Origin: Cryptomeria japonica | Taxonomy: Eukaryota > Streptophyta > Pinopsida > Cupressales > Cupressaceae | Direction of reading: 5' to 3' | NCBI RefSeq assembly: GCF_030272615.1 | Contig: NC_081413.1 | Span: 141,393,872 to 141,457,871, forward strand | Length of the DNA stretch: 64,000 nt | Part shown: in pieces, positions 59,409 to 64,000 of the stretch | Layout: the number at the start of each line of letters is the position of its first letter | Numbering within the stretch: position 1 is the first letter of the stretch | The notes under the pieces: model-generated | What the model was told of the DNA's origin: nothing | The model's input: the letters and a program-made list of their open reading frames with translations, nothing else | The model's database searches: none | Translations under genes and position numbers: made by a program

Positions 59409-61768
59409 ACTAGCCAAGGATAGCCAAGCTTCACACGAAATTGTTCGGCAGATGGAATAATAGCAAAGTTCACATCAAGAGATTTGTTATGGACCTCAAT
59501 AGGCAATGTAATAGAACCAATTGCAGGAGAAGAAAATGCATCAAATAATTTCACAATCACATCTGTTTTGTCATATATCACTTGATTCAATTGCAAAGTA
59601 AAAAGGAATTCTTCAGTAATAACATTAATCATGCACGAAGGATCAATAAGCACTCCACGGCGAGGTGTATTCTTAACTTTTGCAACTATGTATAAAGGAC
59701 CATCAGGTGCCCTAATGGTTTCACTGGAATCAAATGTGATGGAAGGTTCTTTAGGGATTTCTTGCTGCTCTACAAAGTTAATCACATTCGGAGTCATAGA
59801 CACAAGACCATCAGATGAGAGAGAGGAATCATCAGCCTCAATTGCATTAGAGGTATGAGAAGGTAATGGATCAGTGAAAATCTGAAGATTTTGGTTAGGA
59901 GGAGCTACAGATGTGTTGCCTTTATCATTCACTCCAGAAATAGAGATAGTATTGTTATCAATCAAATCTTGAATTTTACCCTTTAAAGAAAAACATTTTT
60001 CAGTATCATGCCCAGGCTGACGGTGAAATTGACAAAAAGATTTGTTATCAAAATAAGGGGAAGTAATCTTTGCAGGATCAATTTGTCTTATAGGAGGAAG
60101 AGTAAGCACATTTTGTTCCAATAACTTATTCATAATACTATGCAATGATTCATTCAAAGGAGTATACTTTCTTTCTTTCTTGAAAAATTTAGAAATAGGA
60201 GGCACACCTGATGCTGCATTCACATTGTTGTTGATGATGTTTTCATTGAATTTGATGGAATCTCTGTTCGGTTTAAACTTCCCAAATGGTTGTTGACTGC
60301 TATCACCCTTATCACTCAGAGCCATAGGATGTGATTGTTCCATTTGACTCACAGTCAGTTGATAATTGTGAAGAGTTGCACACAACTGTTGGAAAGAAGT
60401 AAACTCAGAAAATAGAAGTTTGTCTCGAATATCTTTTTGTAAATTAGAAATAAAGATTCTTTGAATATCATTGTCAGGCACTGGAAAAGAAATTTGAGCA
60501 TACAAATGCTTATATCTACCAATGAAATCAGTCACTTTTTCTTTAACACCTTGTTTACAATGCATTAAATCAATCAAAGTAACTTTAGGACTTATATTGT
60601 TTTGAAATTGTTGAATGAAAGCATTTGCAAGTTGTTCGAAAGAAGTAATAGAATAAGAAGGCAACGAGCAATACCATTGTAGGGCTTTGTCTCTTAATGT
60701 TCTAGTGAACAGTTTTGCAAGCAACCTTTGGTCATAAGCAAAATCAGTACATATTGTTTGAAAAGTCTTAACATGTGTTAGAGGATCTCCTTTACCATTA
60801 TAAAGTTCCAAATGCGGGATTTCAACATGTTTAGGAGGGATAGCTCGAACAATGTCAAGAGAAAGTGGGCTCGCAACGTCAAATGTGGGCACACTAAACT
60901 TAGATTGATTCATAGAGGCATTTTGTTGCTGTAAAGAAGAGACAGTTTGTGCTAGATTGTTAATGGTCGCTTCAGTCGAAGAATTCATATTGGATGTGTT
61001 AGATTGAGATGGAGGTGTTATGTTATTGAAAGAAGGTAAAGAGTAAGGTGGTGGGACTCTATGATAATTAGTCATAGGAGATGATTGGACAGGAGGAATA
61101 CTACAAGGAGGGATGGAATGGTTAAATGAATTGCCCCCTTGCGTCATGTTCATTTGTGGTGATATAATAGGCACACTCATTGAAGGAATGAATGAAGAAG
61201 TCGGATTGAATGAAGGAAGAGGGTTAATTGACGAAGAAGGGTTGCCCCCATGACTGGTGATCATAGGAGGAATGTCTTGTGTAGAAGTAGCCATTATGTT
61301 TGATGTAAAAGTAGGTATGCTAGCAATAGAAGTTGTCAAAGGAATAGAATGATTGACTTGAGTAGGAGGTTGTGTATAACCCAAATTTTCAGCACAACTC
61401 TTCATAGGCATCACATTCGAATCCACAATGTGTGAAATACCACACAAAATATCAATTCCATTCTTATCACTTTGAAGCATACGTTTTAGACCCTCAATTA
61501 AAGGAAGAGCTTGACTATCAGGGTATTCATGAGACATCCATTGTCGAAAATCGTCAAATTGGTTATCCAATTTCGAAAGTTGTTCTATGGAAACCTCATG
61601 GAGAGCTTCTTCATCATTAGGAGGATTAGAGGAATTACCCATGTCCTCGTTAAAAAAGCTATTCAAATTAGGTTCCATCTCCTCAGTAGTTAAACCTCGG
61701 AAAGACTTAATTCTACGGCTTCGTCTAACGGGAATAGTGTAAGTAGGGCTTATTGTTGTAAAACTCAT
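59390..61768 (-). CDS. Tat-like gag with C-terminal protease-like domain
   Basis: 792 codons without a stop; start ATG at 61768 (MSFTTISPTYTIPVRRSRR). A Ser/Pro/Asn-rich N-terminal half, then the gag domain with HLELYNGKGDPLTHVKTFQ, ALQWYCSLPSYSITSFEQLA and RYKHLYAQISFPVPDNDIQR. A Cys/His element FCQFHRQPGHDTEKCFSLKG follows (near 60020). The C-terminal part is retropepsin-like: GVLIDPSCMINVITEEF and VKLGYPWL, but with Asp-Pro-Ser-Cys in place of Asp-Ser/Thr-Gly-Ala, so activity is doubtful. The frame ends shortly after YPWL where a small deletion seems to have removed the normal link to the KFPHNG block, which lies in the next frame. Gag assembles the particle; the intact frame suggests recent mobility or selection. 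Confidence 0.88.
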   Translation of the reverse strand: MSFTTISPTYTIPVRRSRRIKSFRGLTTEEMEPNLNSFFNEDMGNSSNPPNDEEALHEVSIEQLSKLDNQFDDFRQWMSHEYPDSQALPLIEGLKRMLQSDKNGIDILCGISHIVDSNVMPMKSCAENLGYTQPPTQVNHSIPLTTSIASIPTFTSNIMATSTQDIPPMITSHGGNPSSSINPLPSFNPTSSFIPSMSVPIISPQMNMTQGGNSFNHSIPPCSIPPVQSSPMTNYHRVPPPYSLPSFNNITPPSQSNTSNMNSSTEATINNLAQTVSSLQQQNASMNQSKFSVPTFDVASPLSLDIVRAIPPKHVEIPHLELYNGKGDPLTHVKTFQTICTDFAYDQRLLAKLFTRTLRDKALQWYCSLPSYSITSFEQLANAFIQQFQNNISPKVTLIDLMHCKQGVKEKVTDFIGRYKHLYAQISFPVPDNDIQRIFISNLQKDIRDKLLFSEFTSFQQLCATLHNYQLTVSQMEQSHPMALSDKGDSSQQPFGKFKPNRDSIKFNENIINNNVNAASGVPPISKFFKKERKYTPLNESLHSIMNKLLEQNVLTLPPIRQIDPAKITSPYFDNKSFCQFHRQPGHDTEKCFSLKGKIQDLIDNNTISISGVNDKGNTSVAPPNQNLQIFTDPLPSHTSNAIEADDSSLSSDGLVSMTPNVINFVEQQEIPKEPSITFDSSETIRAPDGPLYIVAKVKNTPRRGVLIDPSCMINVITEEFLFTLQLNQVIYDKTDVIVKLFDAFSSPAIGSITLPIEVHNKSLDVNFAIIPSAEQFRVKLGYPWLVFEISP

Positions 61769-62917
61769 GCACTAGAAAGAGAGAGAAGATTTTGAATTTA
61801 GAGGTAGCAATTTTCAGTAAAATCAGCCAATCTTCTGGATTTAAGCTGTTAAATGCAATCACAACAGTCTCCCGAAATTTCGGAAAAAATGTCCGGGACC
61901 GTGGCGCCTGGAGTGCAACACGGTCCTTGCAACTTTTTTCGAATTTTGCAGGGATGAAAGGTATGATGATTTTAGAGCTAATCTGAAAAAATTGAGTGAT
62001 TTTACGATCTGTAGATAGGCCAAATTAAAGTTGCAATCTCGAAATTGAACCCTACCAAGATTGTCGAAAAATGCAAAATTTGAATTTTGAAAAAGAGAGG
62101 GAAACTGAAATTTTGAATTTTATGATTTTAGAGGGAATGTCAAGAGCAATGCAAATTTTGAAATTTGAAAATTGACTCAATTTCACGCAAAATTCAATTT
62201 TGAAAGCGGAAATCAAAGTTGTAATTAAGCACTTAATTTCAAAAGTCACAAATTGCAAGAATTTGAATAAAGCACTGAAATTTTTAATGAATGATAACAC
62301 ACTTTTCAGATTTAGGACAGTAAGAACACAATTTTGACACAAAATTTCAATTTCAATGATTTTTAAATGTTTAGAAGCCTTAATCCAAGCAATCACAAGA
62401 CCAACTTTGACTGTAATTTTGAAGGTGTTATAATTGATAAAATCAGCCAAAATTCTGAATTTTAGCAGAAAAACACAGTAAGATCTCGCTCCCGAAATTT
62501 CAGAAAAAATGTCGGGGACGATGGCGCTCGGCGCCACGGTCCTCGCAACTTTTTTCCAAATTTTCAGGGATGAAAGATATTGTGATTTTATTGCGGAATC
62601 CAAAGTTACAGCTGATTTGGAGATGTTTTGATTAGTGAAATTGTCGGACAAAGGTTGAATCAAGAGGGTTTCAAAAATTAGGGTTTTGACACTTAACCAC
62701 TTAATTTTCAGAATTAAAGCACAAATATGAATTGATAATTTGTAATAGAAGGGCAGATCTGAAACAAGCATTAACATTTAGACATTTCGCAAGTTCAATT
62801 ACTAAAAAGAAAATTTAGGGTTTTTATGCAATCACCTCTAAAATTTTACAAAAGATCAAACATGGAAATGTAATCAATTTTTTCAGATCTAAGCATGAAA
62901 AATCAAAAAGGATGTTC
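61769..62917 (-). other. Leader of the gag-only gypsy element with ~150-bp direct repeat
   Basis: Two diverged copies (about 61818-61972 and 62440-62588) share AAAATCAGCCAA, CCCGAAATTTC, GAAAAAATGTC, GGGAC..TGGCGC, CACGGTCCT.GCAACTTTTTTC and CAGGGATGAAAG. The GGCGCC-centred core also occurs in both LTRs (56812, 63316). No coding sequence is recognised. Confidence 0.7.
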
Positions 62918-62932
62918 ATGTCGGGTTCACCA
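62918..62932 (-). other. Primer-binding-site-like sequence
   Basis: Minus-strand TGGTGAACCCGACAT three bases from the LTR end. The TGG start complements a tRNA CCA terminus; the tRNA was not identified. Confidence 0.6.
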
Positions 62933-62935
62933 AAA

Positions 62936-64000
62936 TGTAAAGCGGAAAATCACGATCGAACCCTAGTTGTTCTCCCCTCTTCCAACTCCGAGGAGAGAGA
63001 AGGGAGGTTCGCTAGGATTCGATGGTTTTCACTTAGGGGAGAGACTTTACATTCAAAAGAGGGGTTGAAACCCACAAGATCCAATCCCACGCAATGCAAG
63101 ATTGGATGCTAAATGTGTTTCAAGGGTTAAGACAGCAAGGCTACCCTCTTTTGTAAAGAATGTTGATAGAAGAATTAAGCTAAGCATGCATAGAAAGTGA
63201 TAAAGATTCGCTTATAAATTGAGATAGGAATATAGTATGAAGCTGCGGACCTGGAATTAGCAGTAAAATGTTGCTACGGCGCTGTCCTGCAAATTTGAGC
63301 AAAAGTTGTTGGGACAATGGCGCCCGGTGCCACGGTCCTCCGAAAAATCCGCGAAACGAAGGGGGATCTGTTCGTCTCTGCACAAGGATTCCAGATCTTC
63401 AATTTCAGCCGCGTACCTGCAACCTACACATAGAAAAGCGAAGACGATTGGGGGGTTAGGGATTAGGGGTTTGCCTTTAGGTCAAACCCCGGTTTTGGAA
63501 TTAACCAAGAAATGAGCAAGAGCTGTAAATGTAAATGACTGTAATGTAAAACAAGTACTAATACCTTGTTCTAAGGATGTTTGTATCCTTATGTGCGAAG
63601 GTTTAGATGTTGTATGTTGTATGTAGCATGTATGTGATCTCCTCTTCAATGGTTGAATCCTTGACTTGAATGCAACACTTAGCCTTGAATGGAGACTTGA
63701 AATGATCAATTGCTTGAATGCTTGAATGCTTGAATGCTTGAGTATAGTTTCCATGCTTTTTCCATCATATATCCTCTTCATCCCAAATGAGAGAGAAAAA
63801 TGTAGTTTATATACTTGTCATTTAGGGCTGATAGACTGATTTTCCCGACCTTAGGCCGACCAGGAAAGTTAATTTCCAAATTGCAAACAAAAAGACCCGA
63901 GACCCCTTAGGAGACCGGGCCTAAAATAGGACCCAGGGACTAGGGCGATGGGCGCCATGGTCCTGGGGACCAGGGCGCTGGGCGCTCTGGTCCCACCTCC
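62936..64000 (-). repeat. 5' LTR of the gag-protease gypsy element, partial
   Basis: About 1065 bp are visible. It matches the other LTR with about 20 substitutions and an extra ~30-bp GC-rich duplication near 63930-63975 (CAGGGACTAGGGCGATGGGC then CCAGGGCGCTGGGC). Confidence 0.93.

Larger units (their letters stand above)
56432..64000 (-). mobile_element. Gypsy-type LTR element, gag-protease only, runs off the window
   Basis: LTRs TGTAAAGCGG...GGACGCTACA are at 56432-57631 (1200 bp) and from 62936 past the window end. On the minus strand a primer-binding-site-like TGGTGAACCCGA (62932-62921) lies three bases from the LTR, and a polypurine tract AGTGGGGCTAAA (57643-57632) abuts the other LTR. 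The 5.3-kb interior holds gag plus a protease-like domain and an accessory frame, but no RT, RNase H or integrase. The LTRs differ by roughly 2% over the shared part. It is probably mobilised in trans by a Tat-like relative. Confidence 0.88.

Overview
This looks like nuclear DNA of a large-genome land plant, most likely a gymnosperm (conifer-type). That is an inference from three things: dense nested LTR retrotransposons, an RPW8-type NLR (RNL) immune receptor locus with introns, and AT-rich intergenic DNA without tight gene packing. The species cannot be named from the sequence.

Layout. 1-5776: a satellite array with 90-bp monomers and a roughly 350/450-bp higher-order period. 5777-7190: purine/pyrimidine-rich DNA with a large inverted repeat and short GGCGCACGCC palindromes. 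7190-9300: a reverse-strand Ty1/copia pol remnant. 10331-12395: a decayed RNL gene lacking its first exon. 13600-15512: a LINE remnant with ORF1 only. 15675-38439: a 22.8-kb Ty3/gypsy element of the Tat type, with 1.04-kb LTRs about 3% diverged. It carries gag, protease, G-patch, RT, two RNase H domains, integrase and an antisense plant-mobile-domain gene. Its leader is interrupted by a young 5.2-kb copia-type element (17353-22593) that encodes only gag and protease. 39962-40935: a probable solo LTR. 42609-46295: the second, better preserved RNL gene. 47300-53560: remnants of an old gypsy pol, separated by a probable 4.3-kb LTR-like insertion. 54287-55190: a 177-bp tandem repeat. 55378-56431: a broken multi-exon gene of unknown family. 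56432 to the window end: another gypsy-type element with gag and protease but no RT or integrase.

How the parts relate. The two RNL copies share intron positions and are about 30 kb apart, separated mainly by the nested retrotransposons. They look like a tandem immune-receptor duplication split by transposon insertion. The upstream copy is dead. The downstream copy reads as an 820-residue RNL if a 59-nt intron is accepted, but it has Gly where the MHD-type motif normally has Asp. The retrotransposons differ in age: the copia LTRs differ at about one site, while the host gypsy LTRs differ at roughly 30. The gypsy pol is broken by 13 premature stops, all readable as C-to-T changes, as expected for decay of a methylated element.

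The most unusual items are the three-level satellite, the antisense plant-mobile-domain gene, the two gag-protease-only LTR elements from different superfamilies, the AGCGCT array upstream of the 3' LTR, and the altered MHD motif of the surviving RNL.
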